Both the position numbers and the translations under genes were made by a program. Below, one piece after another: positions 8,539 through 18,166 of a stretch of DNA of 64,000 bases. The notes under the pieces are model-generated. The model searched no databases. It was not told where the DNA came from and worked only from the letters and a program-made list of their open reading frames with translations. Each line of letters begins with the position of its first letter. Positions within the stretch are counted from its first letter, which is position 1. Source of the stretch: Pleomorphomonas oryzae DSM 16300 (GTDB taxonomy: Bacteria; Pseudomonadota; Alphaproteobacteria; Rhizobiales; Pleomorphomonadaceae); assembly GCF_000422965.1 (NCBI RefSeq), contig NZ_AUHB01000018.1, positions 40,442 to 104,441 of the forward strand, read 5' to 3'.

Positions 8539-8775
8539 GCCACCGGCATCTTCGTCGCGCCGCCAGGACGCAGAATCCCCTGGTGGACGTCCTCGATCGC
8601 AATTGAGGTCGCGCGCCGCGCGTCATCTCTGGCAGCGAGCCATAAGGTGGAAGCCGTCGCCGCGATGGTCGACAGCGCCCCGCCCGCCATCTCCATTAAA
8701 GCAAGCCTTCTTCACCCAGCATCGAATGGCGATCCTCGGACTGTCTCGATTGTTCTGGCTAGCGGGAATGCGTCG

Positions 8776-10215
8776 TCAGGCGAGGCAGACCCGATCGCCG
8801 CCCGCCGCCTTGGCCTTGCGGAGCGCCCGGTCGACCCGTTCCATCGCCACGCCGCGATCTTCGCCGGCAGTCAGTGCGGTCACGCCGATGCTCGCTCTGA
8901 GTTGGGCGAACGCGTTGTCGCCAAAAGTCTCAGCGCCGATCACTTTGACCAGGCTGTCGGCAAAGCGGGCCGCCGCATCGGAACTGCCCTCCCTGAGGAT
9001 GGCGAATGTATCGCCATCGAGGCGGGCAGCGACCCCGGCGCCGCTGGAGACGCTGGCAATGATCCGGCCGACCTTGCCAAGCGCCGCATCGCCTGCCGCG
9101 CGGCCGAAGCGGTCGTTGAAAATGCCGAAGCCGTCGAGATCGGCAACAATCAGGTTGAGCGGCTCTGAGGACGCCCGACGGCTCAACAGCCGCGTCTCGT
9201 ATTCCGCTTCGAACCCCGGTCGATTGACGAGCCCGGTCAGCGCATCGCGGAAGGCCAGTTCGCCGATCCGCTTCTTGTAGATGCCGAAGGCGATGGAAAC
9301 GAGAACGAGCGATACGGCGATGACCAGGAAGCCGATGGCAAGATTGAACAGGAAACCAAGCCACAGCGGCCGCATCGCCGCCGCCTCGTCCTGCTCGACC
9401 ATGACGCGCCAGCCGAGATCGGGAATAAGCCGATGCGACAGGAGGATGGTTCGCCCGGCTCGCTTGAAGGAATACTCGCCGCGCTCCTCTCCGAGGATCT
9501 GACTGGCGATGCCTGCGAGCCCTTCGGATTTTTGAATGGAGGCGCCCACCGGCGTATCGTCATCCGTCGCCACGACGATGTCGCCCCGCGCATTGACGAA
9601 ATAGATATTGCGGTTGAACTGCTCGCGATAGCGCGAAACGATGTTGCGGACTGTTCGGAAATCGAGGCCGACGCCGGCAAGGGCGATCATCTTGCCGTCA
9701 TGGTCGAGAACCCGGTAGTTGATGAAGACCGTCAGCGCGTCATCTTGCTGCTTGTTGACATCGACGTTGACCTCGTAAGGCGCCGCCGCGTCAATCGCCC
9801 GGAAAAACCAGATGTCGGCAGGATCGTCGCGCTTGAGATGTCGGGGCGGCGCCTGAAAGTGGTAATAGGCCTGCGTGTCACGAGACACCAGAAACGCCGT
9901 GAAAACATTGTATTGCCGCTGGATCCGCTGCAGATAGCGGGTGATCGCCGCCAGATCGAGCTCCCCCGAATGCAGCCAGTCCTGCACGAAGGTGTCATTG
10001 GCCATCAACGAGGAAACCAGGATCGGCCGCACCAGATCGGTCTGAATCTCCGAATAGATGTTCGACCCGGTCAGGGGCAGTTCGGTCTCGATGATCGACT
10101 GCCGCATGGTGTCGACAGCGATGAAGTAGCTGACCATATTGGTGATGAGAAAGCCGATGGCGAGAATGGCGCCGATCAGCGGGATCATGCGCATCCGGTC
10201 CAGCTTGGCGGTCAT
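8776..10215 (-). CDS. Cache-like sensor with degenerate GGDEF domain
   Basis: 479-aa membrane protein. After an N-terminal helix (about residues 9-32) comes a periplasmic double-Cache-like sensor region (WFFRAIDAAAPYEVNVDVNKQQDD, then FINYRVLDHDGKMIALAGVGLDF), a second helix near residue 300, and a C-terminal GGDEF-fold domain. The diguanylate cyclase signature reads DGDTF instead of GGDEF, so the catalytic Glu is Thr and the first Gly is Asp; no RxxD inhibitory site is seen. It therefore probably does not make cyclic-di-GMP and may bind GTP or a partner. ATG 10215 has GGAGG six bases upstream. Confidence 0.88.
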   Translation of the reverse strand: MTAKLDRMRMIPLIGAILAIGFLITNMVSYFIAVDTMRQSIIETELPLTGSNIYSEIQTDLVRPILVSSLMANDTFVQDWLHSGELDLAAITRYLQRIQRQYNVFTAFLVSRDTQAYYHFQAPPRHLKRDDPADIWFFRAIDAAAPYEVNVDVNKQQDDALTVFINYRVLDHDGKMIALAGVGLDFRTVRNIVSRYREQFNRNIYFVNARGDIVVATDDDTPVGASIQKSEGLAGIASQILGEERGEYSFKRAGRTILLSHRLIPDLGWRVMVEQDEAAAMRPLWLGFLFNLAIGFLVIAVSLVLVSIAFGIYKKRIGELAFRDALTGLVNRPGFEAEYETRLLSRRASSEPLNLIVADLDGFGIFNDRFGRAAGDAALGKVGRIIASVSSGAGVAARLDGDTFAILREGSSDAAARFADSLVKVIGAETFGDNAFAQLRASIGVTALTAGEDRGVAMERVDRALRKAKAAGGDRVCLA

Positions 10216-10322
10216 TCTTCCTCCCGGCGAACGCAAGCGCGTCCGCCCCTCACTCCGTCAGCAGCCATCCGAATCGTCTCGGCTCTGCCCCTACCATAGG
10301 TGGAATTAACAAGAGTCCGCGA

Positions 10323-11384
10323 TCAATCTTCAGGGAAAGACGGATTCTCTTCGTCCTTGTCCGCCACCTCAAAGCCCAGAAGATTCCAGGATTGCAGCAT
10401 GTGTGGCGGCAGGGGAGCGGTGACGTCGATCACCGCGCCGCCAGCCGGATGCGGTATGGTGAGGCGGCGGGCCAGAAGGTGCAGCCGGTTCTGGATACCG
10501 CCCGGCAATTGCCAATTCTCGATATCGAAATAACGGGGATCGCCGATGATCGGATGCCCCATCGCTTGGCAATGGACGCGCAGCTGATGGGTGCGGCCGG
10601 TGGTCGGCTTCATGGTCAGCCACGACAGGCGGCCGGCCGAATGCTCGACGATGGAATAGTAAGTCACGGCATGCTGGGCGTCGGTATCGCCATGTTTGGC
10701 CACGGTCATCATGTCGCCGTCCGGTCCCGCCACGCGCTTCAGATAGCTCGAGATCTTGCCCTGGGCCGGCTTGGGCTGGCCGTACACCAGCGCCCAATAG
10801 ATCTTGCGCGCCGAACGCGTCTGGAAGGTACGAGCCAGCGTCGCCGCCGCGAGGCGCGAGCGGGCCACCAGAAGGCAGCCGGAGGTCTCCCGGTCGAGGC
10901 GATGAACGAGGCGCGGCTTGACGCCCTTGCGGTCGCGCAGCGCCTCCAGCATGCCGTCGATGTGGCGTGTCATGCCCGAACCGCCCTGCACGGCAAGGCC
11001 GGCCGGCTTGTTGAAGACGAACACGTGCTCGTCCTCGTAGAGCAGCAGCGAGCGCAGATAATCGGCCTCGTTGGCGGATGCCACCTGCTTCGGCCGGGCC
11101 ATCGGCGCGCCGCCCTCCCCGTCGTAGAAGGATGGGCCACTCTGTGCGGCATCGCCATATTGCAGTGGCGGTATGCGCACCGTCTGGCCAACGCCGAGCC
11201 GCTGTTCGGTCTTGCAGCGACCGCCATCGACACGCACTTGCCCCGAGCGGATCAGTTTCTGCAAGCGGCCGAAGCCAAGGCCGGGGAAATGCTCCTTGAA
11301 CCAGCGGTCGAGGCGCATTCCGGCCTCGTCTTTGGCAACGACGATCATTTCGACGCGTGGCCCGCCGGGTGCTTCATGGGTCAT
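10323..11384 (-). CDS. rluC: 23S rRNA pseudouridine synthase, RluC/RluD family
   Basis: 353-aa enzyme that converts uridines to pseudouridine in large-subunit rRNA. An S4 RNA-binding domain (about residues 23-75, RLDRWFKEHFPGLGFGRLQKLI) precedes the catalytic domain, whose HRLDRETSG motif carries the catalytic Asp. GRTHQLRVH and GHPIIGDPRY motifs follow. RluC is favoured over RluD because the layout (long linker, late HRLD) fits RluC orthologues in alphaproteobacteria, but this was not tested. The start overlaps the crcB stop (ATGA), so the pair is one coupled operon. Confidence 0.92.
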   Translation of the reverse strand: MTHEAPGGPRVEMIVVAKDEAGMRLDRWFKEHFPGLGFGRLQKLIRSGQVRVDGGRCKTEQRLGVGQTVRIPPLQYGDAAQSGPSFYDGEGGAPMARPKQVASANEADYLRSLLLYEDEHVFVFNKPAGLAVQGGSGMTRHIDGMLEALRDRKGVKPRLVHRLDRETSGCLLVARSRLAAATLARTFQTRSARKIYWALVYGQPKPAQGKISSYLKRVAGPDGDMMTVAKHGDTDAQHAVTYYSIVEHSAGRLSWLTMKPTTGRTHQLRVHCQAMGHPIIGDPRYFDIENWQLPGGIQNRLHLLARRLTIPHPAGGAVIDVTAPLPPHMLQSWNLLGFEVADKDEENPSFPED

Positions 11385-11764
11385 GCGAAGGCCCTCACAA
11401 GGTGGAGACCGGCAACCAGCCCGGCCAGCGACAGCACAATCGAGGCACCGACATAGACGGCGGCGGCGGCAACCGCGCCACGCTCGAACAGCACGATGGT
11501 GTCGAGCGAGAAGGACGACAGGGTCGTGAAGCCGCCAAGGATGCCCACCGCCACGAACAGACGAAGAGGCTCCGAGCCGTCGAATTTCAGAGCCAGGAGC
11601 TCAATGAACAACCCCATGATGAAGGAGCCGACGATATTGACTATAATGGTGCCGAACGGAAAGCCGGCCCCGAGGAGTCGTCCGGCACCGACGCCCACCA
11701 GATAGCGGCAGACCGAGCCGAGAGCGCCGCCGACGGCGACAAGAAACAGTGGTACAAGCGACAT
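11381..11764 (-). CDS. crcB: Fluoride exporter CrcB/FluC
   Basis: 127-aa four-helix membrane protein of the Fluc family, which forms dual-topology dimeric fluoride channels protecting against cytoplasmic fluoride. Motifs seen: GGALGSVCRY near residue 12, GTIIVNIVGSF near residue 38, and GGFTTLSSFS near residue 77, the conserved threonine/phenylalanine region lining the pore. A longer in-frame extension upstream has no coding character, so ATG 11764 was chosen. The gene is translationally coupled to rluC, an arrangement common in alphaproteobacteria. No fluoride-riboswitch consensus was recognised upstream. Confidence 0.95.
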   Translation of the reverse strand: MSLVPLFLVAVGGALGSVCRYLVGVGAGRLLGAGFPFGTIIVNIVGSFIMGLFIELLALKFDGSEPLRLFVAVGILGGFTTLSSFSLDTIVLFERGAVAAAAVYVGASIVLSLAGLVAGLHLVRAFA

Positions 11765-12100
11765 GGTAAGACTCGGGGCGACTGTCGACCGGAGGGGTGC
11801 CGGATCGACACGGACAATACGGCCGGCGGCGGTTTCGCGCTTTCTAGAGCATAGCCCGGTAAATTGGAACCTCAATCGCCGCACCGCGTTCCGTTGCAAG
11901 GGCCGGAACGGTGGCCGGCCAGCGGTGGCTCCACCTCTGAAGGAACGATGGATGAGCCTCGCGACCAGCCCCGAAAAACGTCCCGATTTGCTGGAAATCC
12001 CGCCCGGTGGCCCTGCTTGCGAAATGGCGTGCATTCCGCTATTTCCTCGCCGCCGGATCGAGCCGACGTCACCGACGTCCGATCTCTGCGACGGTTCTAC

Positions 12101-14041
12101 ATGAACGACGCCAAAGCAAAAGACAGCCATACGGCCGCCTCGGGCGCCTCCCTATCGACCCCAGACGTAGCCGGCCATGGTGAGTATGCTGGTGGCTCTC
12201 TCCTCGGCCTCGCGGTTGGCTCGGTGGGTGTCGTCTACGGCGACATCGGTACCAGCCCGCTCTACGCGTTCCGCGAAGCCTTGCACCATACGGCCACCGA
12301 CGGCATTACCCGCGCCGAGGTCACAGGCGTCGTATCGCTGCTCATCTGGTCGCTCACCCTGGTGGTGACGCTGAAATACGTGCTGTTCGTGATGTATGCG
12401 GACAACAAGGGCGAAGGCGGCACGCTGTCGCTGGTGGCTCTGGTGCGCGGCGCGCTCGGCAAGCGCGGCGGCTTCGCGCTGATCATCGGTATCCTCGGCG
12501 CCTCGATGTTCTTTGGCGACGCCGTCATCACCCCTGCCATCTCGGTGCTGTCGGCCGTCGAGGGTCTGAAGGTCGTCGCCCCCAGCTTCTCGAACTATGT
12601 GGTGCCGCTGACCATTGCCATTCTCATCTTTCTGTTTGCCATTCAGAGTCTTGGCACCGGAAGGGTGGCGGCCTGGTTTGGACCGATCACGGCTGTCTGG
12701 TTCCTTTGTCTCGGCGTTCTCGGCCTGATGCATGTCAGCGACGATCCCGCCATTCTCTATGCGCTGCTGCCGACCTCGGCCATCAGCTTCGTGATCGATC
12801 ACGGCTTCCTGGCGCTCGTTGTCATCGGCTCGGTATTCCTGGCGGTCACCGGTGCCGAAGCGCTCTATGCCGATATGGGCCATTTCGGCCGCCGGCCGAT
12901 CCAGCTCGCCTGGCTGGCGCTGGTCTTCCCGGCACTGACCCTCAACTATCTCGGTCAGGGCGCCCTGGTGCTCTCCCATCCCCAGGCCCTGGAAAATCCA
13001 TTCTTCCTGATGGTTCCGCAGCCGGTGCTCATCCCCTTCATCCTGCTGGCCACCATCGCCACCATCATCGCCAGCCAGGCGGTCATTACCGGCGCGTTCT
13101 CGCTCACCCAGCAGGCCGTGCAGCTCGGCCTCATTCCCCGCATCGAAAGCCGCCACACCTCCGAGACCCAGGCCGGCCAGATCTACCTGCCGCGCATCAA
13201 CTGGATGCTGCTCATCGGCATTCTGGCACTGGTCGTGTTCTTCCGCTCATCGAGCGCGCTGGCCTCCGCCTACGGCATCTCGGTCACCGGCGAGATGGTG
13301 ATGTCGTCCATGCTGGCCTTCATCGTGGTCTGGAAGGTCTGGAAGTGGCCGATCTGGGTGGCCGTCGCCATCGTCGCCCCCTTCCTTTCCATGGAGCTCA
13401 TCTTCCTGTCGGCCAACCTTCTGAAGGTATTCGACGGCGGCTACCTGCCGCTGACGCTGGCCGCCTGCGTCGCCACCTGCATGTGGACCTGGGTGCGCGG
13501 CAGCGACCTCGTCTTCGAGAAGTCGCACCGGGAAAACATCCAGCTCACCGACCTCATCAAGATGCTCGGCAAGTCGCATCCCGTCCGGGTCAACGGCACC
13601 GCCGTATTCCTGACGTCCGACCCCGAGATCGCGCCGAGCGCCCTTCTCCACAACCTCAAGCACAACAACGTCCTGCACGCCAAGAACATCATCATGACCG
13701 TGCATGTGGTGACGACGCCGCGCTACCCGGATGATCAGCGCGTCAAGATCGAGCCGCTGTCGGACGACTTCGTCCTCGTCGAGTTGACCTTCGGCTACAT
13801 GGAATCGCCGAACGTGCCGCGTGCGCTGGCCCAGTGCCGCAAACAGGGCATCAAGTTCGACATCATGGCGACGTCCTTCTTCCTCAACCGCCGCTCCTTC
13901 AAGCCGAGCCCGCAGTCGCCCATGCCGCTGTGGCAGAACCGCCTGTTCATCTCGCTGACGCGAACGGCGGCCAACGCCACCGACTTCTACCGCCTGCCTT
14001 CCAATCGCGTGGTCGAGCTCGGCCAGCAGCTCACGGTGTGA
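12101..14041 (+). CDS. kup: Low-affinity potassium transporter Kup
   Basis: 646-aa KUP/HAK/KT family potassium-proton symporter. About twelve membrane segments occupy residues 25-450, beginning with GSVGVVYGDIGTSPLYAF, the family hallmark near residue 40; a hydrophilic C-terminal domain of about 180 residues follows. The start MNDAKAKD at 12101 was chosen because the open frame upstream has no coding character. The gene faces away from crcB-rluC and stands alone. Kup allows potassium uptake at low pH or under osmotic stress. Confidence 0.95.
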   Translation: MNDAKAKDSHTAASGASLSTPDVAGHGEYAGGSLLGLAVGSVGVVYGDIGTSPLYAFREALHHTATDGITRAEVTGVVSLLIWSLTLVVTLKYVLFVMYADNKGEGGTLSLVALVRGALGKRGGFALIIGILGASMFFGDAVITPAISVLSAVEGLKVVAPSFSNYVVPLTIAILIFLFAIQSLGTGRVAAWFGPITAVWFLCLGVLGLMHVSDDPAILYALLPTSAISFVIDHGFLALVVIGSVFLAVTGAEALYADMGHFGRRPIQLAWLALVFPALTLNYLGQGALVLSHPQALENPFFLMVPQPVLIPFILLATIATIIASQAVITGAFSLTQQAVQLGLIPRIESRHTSETQAGQIYLPRINWMLLIGILALVVFFRSSSALASAYGISVTGEMVMSSMLAFIVVWKVWKWPIWVAVAIVAPFLSMELIFLSANLLKVFDGGYLPLTLAACVATCMWTWVRGSDLVFEKSHRENIQLTDLIKMLGKSHPVRVNGTAVFLTSDPEIAPSALLHNLKHNNVLHAKNIIMTVHVVTTPRYPDDQRVKIEPLSDDFVLVELTFGYMESPNVPRALAQCRKQGIKFDIMATSFFLNRRSFKPSPQSPMPLWQNRLFISLTRTAANATDFYRLPSNRVVELGQQLTV

Positions 14042-14279
14042 CGCTTGCTGCCATAAGACGCAGCGACACGCCTCGGAAACCGCAGCGCGACCGTTGCATT
14101 GTGGCAACAAAGCGGTTGGAAGGTGGAATCGACGCCGGCATTCTGCCCTGGAAAGGCTTGAACGTCGTTGGCGCACTCTGCATCGTCTTGAGTGAGTTAC
14201 GAGTTCGATACGGATGTCCGATTCGAACTTTGGATATGTGCAACCCTCCTCAAACCTATCGGATTCCGGTTCTTTCACG

Positions 14280-14882
14280 ATGATGAGAAAGATGCTTCTC
14301 CTTGCGGCGGTTGCCACGATGGCCGCGTCGCTCCACACGGGCGTTGCCCGTGCCGAAGAGGAAACCGTTCGCTTCTGGGACCCTTCGTCCAGTAGCTTCC
14401 AGACCATCGTACGCAAGCCCTCGACCCGCACGATGGAAAGCCCGATCAAGAAGGAACTGATCGATTATACCGGCCCCTACGGCAATGGCACGATCATCGT
14501 CAACACGGGCGAGCGCCGCCTCTACTACGTAGTCGCCGACGGCAAGGCGATGAAATACGGCATCGGCGTCGGCCGTCCCGGCTTCACCTGGCAGGGCGAG
14601 CACCACATCACCCGCAAGGCCGAGTGGCCCGGCTGGACGCCGCCGCCGGCCATGCGCAAGCGCCAGCCGAAGCTGCCCTCTTTCATGCCCGGCGGCCCCG
14701 ATAATCCGCTTGGTGCGCGCGCCATGTACATTGGCTCGACCATCTACCGCATCCATGGCACGGCTGAGCCGTGGACCATCGGCCAGGCGGTGTCGTCGGG
14801 CTGCATCCGCATGACCAATGACGATGTGGCCGATCTCTACGAGCGCGTCGGCGTTGGCACCCGGGTCGTGGTCATTCACTGA
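14280..14882 (+). CDS. L,D-transpeptidase, YkuD family
   Basis: 200-aa exported enzyme. A signal peptide (MMRKMLLLAAVATMAASLHTG, cut near ARA) is followed by an N-terminal region and the YkuD domain (about residues 75-200). The catalytic motif is HGTAEPWTIGQAVSSGCIRM, with His and Cys both present. Such enzymes make 3-3 peptidoglycan cross-links or attach outer-membrane proteins to the wall in Hyphomicrobiales. ATG 14283 is equally possible. A strong terminator follows at once, so the gene is its own transcript end. Confidence 0.93.
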   Translation: MMRKMLLLAAVATMAASLHTGVARAEEETVRFWDPSSSSFQTIVRKPSTRTMESPIKKELIDYTGPYGNGTIIVNTGERRLYYVVADGKAMKYGIGVGRPGFTWQGEHHITRKAEWPGWTPPPAMRKRQPKLPSFMPGGPDNPLGARAMYIGSTIYRIHGTAEPWTIGQAVSSGCIRMTNDDVADLYERVGVGTRVVVIH

Positions 14883-14905
14883 TCCGGTGGATAGCTGAAA
14901 AATGC

Positions 14906-14943
14906 AACGCCGTCGCGGCATGCCGCGGCGGCGTTTTTTTTTC
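14906..14943 (+). terminator. Rho-independent terminator after the L,D-transpeptidase
   Basis: Inverted repeat AACGCCGTCGCGG / CCGCGGCGGCGTT around CATG, ending in a run of nine T residues. Confidence 0.92.
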
Positions 14944-14958
14944 ATGCAGCTCTGCGTG

Positions 14959-15309
14959 TCAGCGCGACAGGCCCTTCGCCGCGAGTTCGGCGACATAGGC
15001 AGAGAACAGCGCCTCTTTGTCCCGGCCGGTCTCATAAAGAATGGTCCAGGTAAAAAGGCCGCTATCGTGGCCATCGTCGAACACAAGGCGGACGGCGTAG
15101 GAGCCGACCGGTTCGACCGCGGTGATCGCAACGTCCTTCTTGCCGGCCACTGTGACGCGCTGGCTCGGGGCATGTCCCTGAACCTCAGCCGAGGGCGAAT
15201 TCACCCTGAGAAGTTCGGCCGGGATGGAAAAGGATTTGCCATCCTCAAAGGACACGGCCAGCGAGCGCTTATCGGCGGAAAGACGGATTTCGGTGGGCCA
15301 GACGGCCAT
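14959..15309 (-). CDS. DUF971 (GBBH-like N-terminal domain) protein
   Basis: 116-aa protein made only of the DUF971 / gamma-butyrobetaine-hydroxylase-like domain (WPTEIRLSADKRSLAVSFEDG, then GSYAVRLVFDDGHDSGLFTWTIL). The same domain occurs at the N-terminus of carnitine-synthesis hydroxylases and next to ApbC/Mrp proteins, where it is linked to iron-sulfur metabolism. Alone its function is unknown. The ATG at 15309 is chosen because upstream in-frame sequence is not conserved-looking. It ends facing the transpeptidase terminator. Confidence 0.88.
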   Translation of the reverse strand: MAVWPTEIRLSADKRSLAVSFEDGKSFSIPAELLRVNSPSAEVQGHAPSQRVTVAGKKDVAITAVEPVGSYAVRLVFDDGHDSGLFTWTILYETGRDKEALFSAYVAELAAKGLSR

Positions 15310-15424
15310 GGCGTGCTCCGGTCGAGTTTGGAAGGATCGGTCAATGCATACATAGCGCCCGCATGGACCGCCACCAAGCCCGATCAGCGGCAAGCCCGGG
15401 CCGGATCGCAACGGAGTTGCCGGC

Positions 15425-17470
15425 TTACGGTATCTCGCGGTCGCGCAATCGCCCGGTTCTGCCGGCGACACTCGCCAGCCGATCGCCAAGCCGGCGGAGA
15501 TGCTTCACCGATGCCACGGCGTCCGGATAGTTGGCGTCGCGCCAGATCTGGAAATCCTCATCAGGCATCGGCTTGGCGAAGTGATAGCCTTGCACCAGGT
15601 TGCAACCGAGGCGCCGCACCATATCGAGCTGATCGGCCGTCTCCACGCCCTCGGCCACGACCTCACAATTGATCGCCTCGCCGATGCCGATGATGGCCGA
15701 CACCAGCGACTCCATCTGGCAGTTGTCCGACAGCGAGGCGATGAAGGTCTGGTCGATCTTCAGCCGGTCCGGCTTTAGCTGCGAGAGATAGGCGATGTTG
15801 GAGTAGCCTGTTCCGAAGTCGTCGAGGGCGATATGGACGCCCAGCGCCTCGAGCCCCTTAAGGTTGCGCGTCACCTCGGTGTTGTTGCCGAGAATGACGC
15901 CCTCGGTGATCTCGAGTTCCAGTCGGTCCGGGCTGAGGTTATGGCGGCGCAGGATGTCGCGCACCTGACCGACGAATTCGCGCCGCTGGAAATGCATGGC
16001 CGACACGTTGACGGCGGCAATCGGCGGATACTGCCAGATGGTCGCCCATTTGGCCGCGATACGCACGGCTTCCTCGATGACGAAATTGTCGATTTCGATG
16101 ATGAGGTCGGAAGCCTCGGCCGCCGGAATGAACTCGCTGGGCGGCACGATCCGGCCCGTCTCGCGATCCGTCCAGCGGATCAACGCCTCTGCCGAGGGAA
16201 CGTAGCCAAGCTCCACATCGACCTGCGGCTGCCAGTAAAGGCTGAGCTCGCCGTCGCGCAGTGCTGCCCGCAGTCGCTCGCGCAGCGCCAGAACCTTGTG
16301 TCGTTCGTTGAGAATGTCGGTATCGTAGAATTGCAGGCGCGATTTGCCGCGCGATTTCGCCTTGTAGAGCGCGAGGTCGGCAAGCTGCAGCACCTCGTGG
16401 AAATCCCGGCTGTCGGACGGCCAGACGGCGGCACCACCGGAGCAGCGAATATCGATGTCGGTATCGCCGAACCGCACGACCGATTGCAGACGGGCGAAAG
16501 AGGCGCGCAGCAGCGTCACGGCGCCGGCCTCGACGAAGCCTTCGGTGGACACGACAACAACGAACTCATCGCCGCCCCAGCGCACCACCAGGGCATCCTG
16601 ACCGAAGGAGGCCACCAGATTGCCGACAAAGGCCTTCAGAACGTGATCGCCGGCCATATGGCCAAGCTCGTCGTTGACGTCTTTGAAATTGTCGAGATCG
16701 AACACCATCACCGCCTTGGAGGCCTGCGGATCGAAATGGATCCCCTCGATCCACCGCTCGAAGGCCCGGCGGTTCAGCACGCCGGTGGTGACGTCATGGT
16801 CGGCACGGTAGTTGGCCTGCCAAGTGGCGCGGCGGTTGAGGACCAACAGCGCCAGCATGGAGACGATGGCGCCGACCAGGGCGATGGAAAGCTTCAGCAT
16901 CGCCGAATAGCTTGCCGCCAACGTTTCGCCCTGCATGCCGATATAGCGCGTGCCCTGCTCTGCCATGTTCTCCTGGAGCAGGCGGAACTTTTCCGAAAGC
17001 CGCCTCAGATCGCCATCCAGCGCGTTGAGCACGGCCGTATCATCGGGACCGACATTCTCGAAGGCAACCTTCAGCCCCGAGGCTTGTTCGGCAATGCTGT
17101 CGATCTGGGATATCAACGCCGCGTCGCCAGGCATGATGAAGGACGGGCGGGCGCGTTCGATGGTGCTGAGCAGCCGCTTGATCGAGTCGCGAATGTCGGT
17201 GGCGTCTTCGGCCGAAAAACCGAGGATCAACCGATTGCCAAGCTTCCGGCGCGACATCTCGACAAGCTTGGCCTGATCACCGATGTCGCGGCCGGCCCGG
17301 ATGGCCTCGCTGGCGTTCGATGCCTCGATGCGCTGGAAGGTGCGATAGGCCTCGAGAGCCGAGTTTTCCGCAAAGATCAGCAGGATGGCGGTAAAGAAGA
17401 TCGGCAGCAGATTTGCCGCCTTCCGAAGAATGTCCGCTTTGCGGAAACGGAGGAAGGCGAGAAGGTTCAT
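15425..17470 (-). CDS. GGDEF-EAL bifunctional cyclic-di-GMP signalling protein
   Basis: 681-aa membrane protein. Two helices (about residues 15-35 and 195-215) bracket a helical periplasmic sensor. A GGDEF domain follows with the intact signature RWGGDEF but no RxxD inhibitory site (FGQD instead). The C-terminal EAL domain has EALIRW, ELEITEGVIL, DDFGTGYS, LKIDQTFI, VAEGVET and QGYHFAKPMP, the residues needed for metal binding and hydrolysis. Both synthesis and breakdown of cyclic-di-GMP are therefore possible; net activity cannot be predicted. ATG 17470 is chosen; an upstream in-frame start would add 28 charged residues without a signal anchor. Confidence 0.93.
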   Translation of the reverse strand: MNLLAFLRFRKADILRKAANLLPIFFTAILLIFAENSALEAYRTFQRIEASNASEAIRAGRDIGDQAKLVEMSRRKLGNRLILGFSAEDATDIRDSIKRLLSTIERARPSFIMPGDAALISQIDSIAEQASGLKVAFENVGPDDTAVLNALDGDLRRLSEKFRLLQENMAEQGTRYIGMQGETLAASYSAMLKLSIALVGAIVSMLALLVLNRRATWQANYRADHDVTTGVLNRRAFERWIEGIHFDPQASKAVMVFDLDNFKDVNDELGHMAGDHVLKAFVGNLVASFGQDALVVRWGGDEFVVVVSTEGFVEAGAVTLLRASFARLQSVVRFGDTDIDIRCSGGAAVWPSDSRDFHEVLQLADLALYKAKSRGKSRLQFYDTDILNERHKVLALRERLRAALRDGELSLYWQPQVDVELGYVPSAEALIRWTDRETGRIVPPSEFIPAAEASDLIIEIDNFVIEEAVRIAAKWATIWQYPPIAAVNVSAMHFQRREFVGQVRDILRRHNLSPDRLELEITEGVILGNNTEVTRNLKGLEALGVHIALDDFGTGYSNIAYLSQLKPDRLKIDQTFIASLSDNCQMESLVSAIIGIGEAINCEVVAEGVETADQLDMVRRLGCNLVQGYHFAKPMPDEDFQIWRDANYPDAVASVKHLRRLGDRLASVAGRTGRLRDREIP

Positions 17471-17649
17471 ACGGCGGCCTCGCGGCAGTGCACCGTCTTC
17501 CCTACTGCCTCTCTCCAGCCGAACCGCGACATCTCCGCACGCTCCGCCCCACAAGTACGAAGAGCAACTCTAGGTGCGAACCGTTTCAGAAGTCTTTCTT
17601 CGGCAACGTTACCGTCGGATATTGTCGGCCAAAGTCCAAATGGGATGGA

Positions 17650-17979
17650 TCAACCGATCGATTGGGCGACCACAATGAAGAAGGGCAGCAACATCACGCC
17701 CGAGCAAAGGCTCCAGGCACCGGCGATCGCCGTCGAGGCTACCAGCCAGCCAAGATTGCGGTGTTCGATCCGTCGGCCGCGGATGGCGTTGCGCATCAAA
17801 ATGGCCGGTCCCGCGAACATGATCAGGAAAATCTGCGCAATACCGACAATAATCGTCTCGGCCTGCATCTCAAAACGAGCCGGCTTCGACGTCACCAGCT
17901 GATAAAGCGACGACAGGAGGCCTGCCAGGACAAAGCCAAGAGCGATCGAAAAACATGTAATCAGAATCTCGATATTCAT
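17650..17979 (-). CDS. Small conserved-looking membrane protein
   Basis: 109-aa protein with three hydrophobic segments (about residues 3-28, 42-63, 79-105) and a short basic loop (RNAIRGRRIEHR). The first segment reads MNIEILITCFSIALGFVLAGLLSSLYQLVTSKPARF. Length and layout resemble small uncharacterised membrane proteins of Hyphomicrobiales (possibly DUF6949), but the family assignment is tentative. It lies upstream of the GGDEF-EAL gene on the same strand across about 180 bases. Function unknown. Confidence 0.7.
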   Translation of the reverse strand: MNIEILITCFSIALGFVLAGLLSSLYQLVTSKPARFEMQAETIIVGIAQIFLIMFAGPAILMRNAIRGRRIEHRNLGWLVASTAIAGAWSLCSGVMLLPFFIVVAQSIG

Positions 17980-18166
17980 TGCTGTTAACCCCGCCTTAAC
18001 CCTGATCCGAAATGAAACAATAAGGATAGTCCCGTCTCAGACGTGGCAAGGCGCGGGCCGCGACGGTGCGGACCGGCTTCAGCCGCTGAATAGGCGGGGT
18101 TCGGCGGAGTCTTGGGACGGCCGAGAAACGGCAGTCCGGATTCCTGTCCCAATTCGGGAGGCGGTC

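Noticed and set aside
11765..11860. Fluoride riboswitch upstream of crcB
   Set aside because: The minus-strand leader was read and no crcB-motif consensus was found.
15833..17902. Nearly 700-codon plus-strand frame opposite the GGDEF-EAL gene
   Set aside because: Shadow of the true minus-strand coding sequence, which has intact catalytic motifs.
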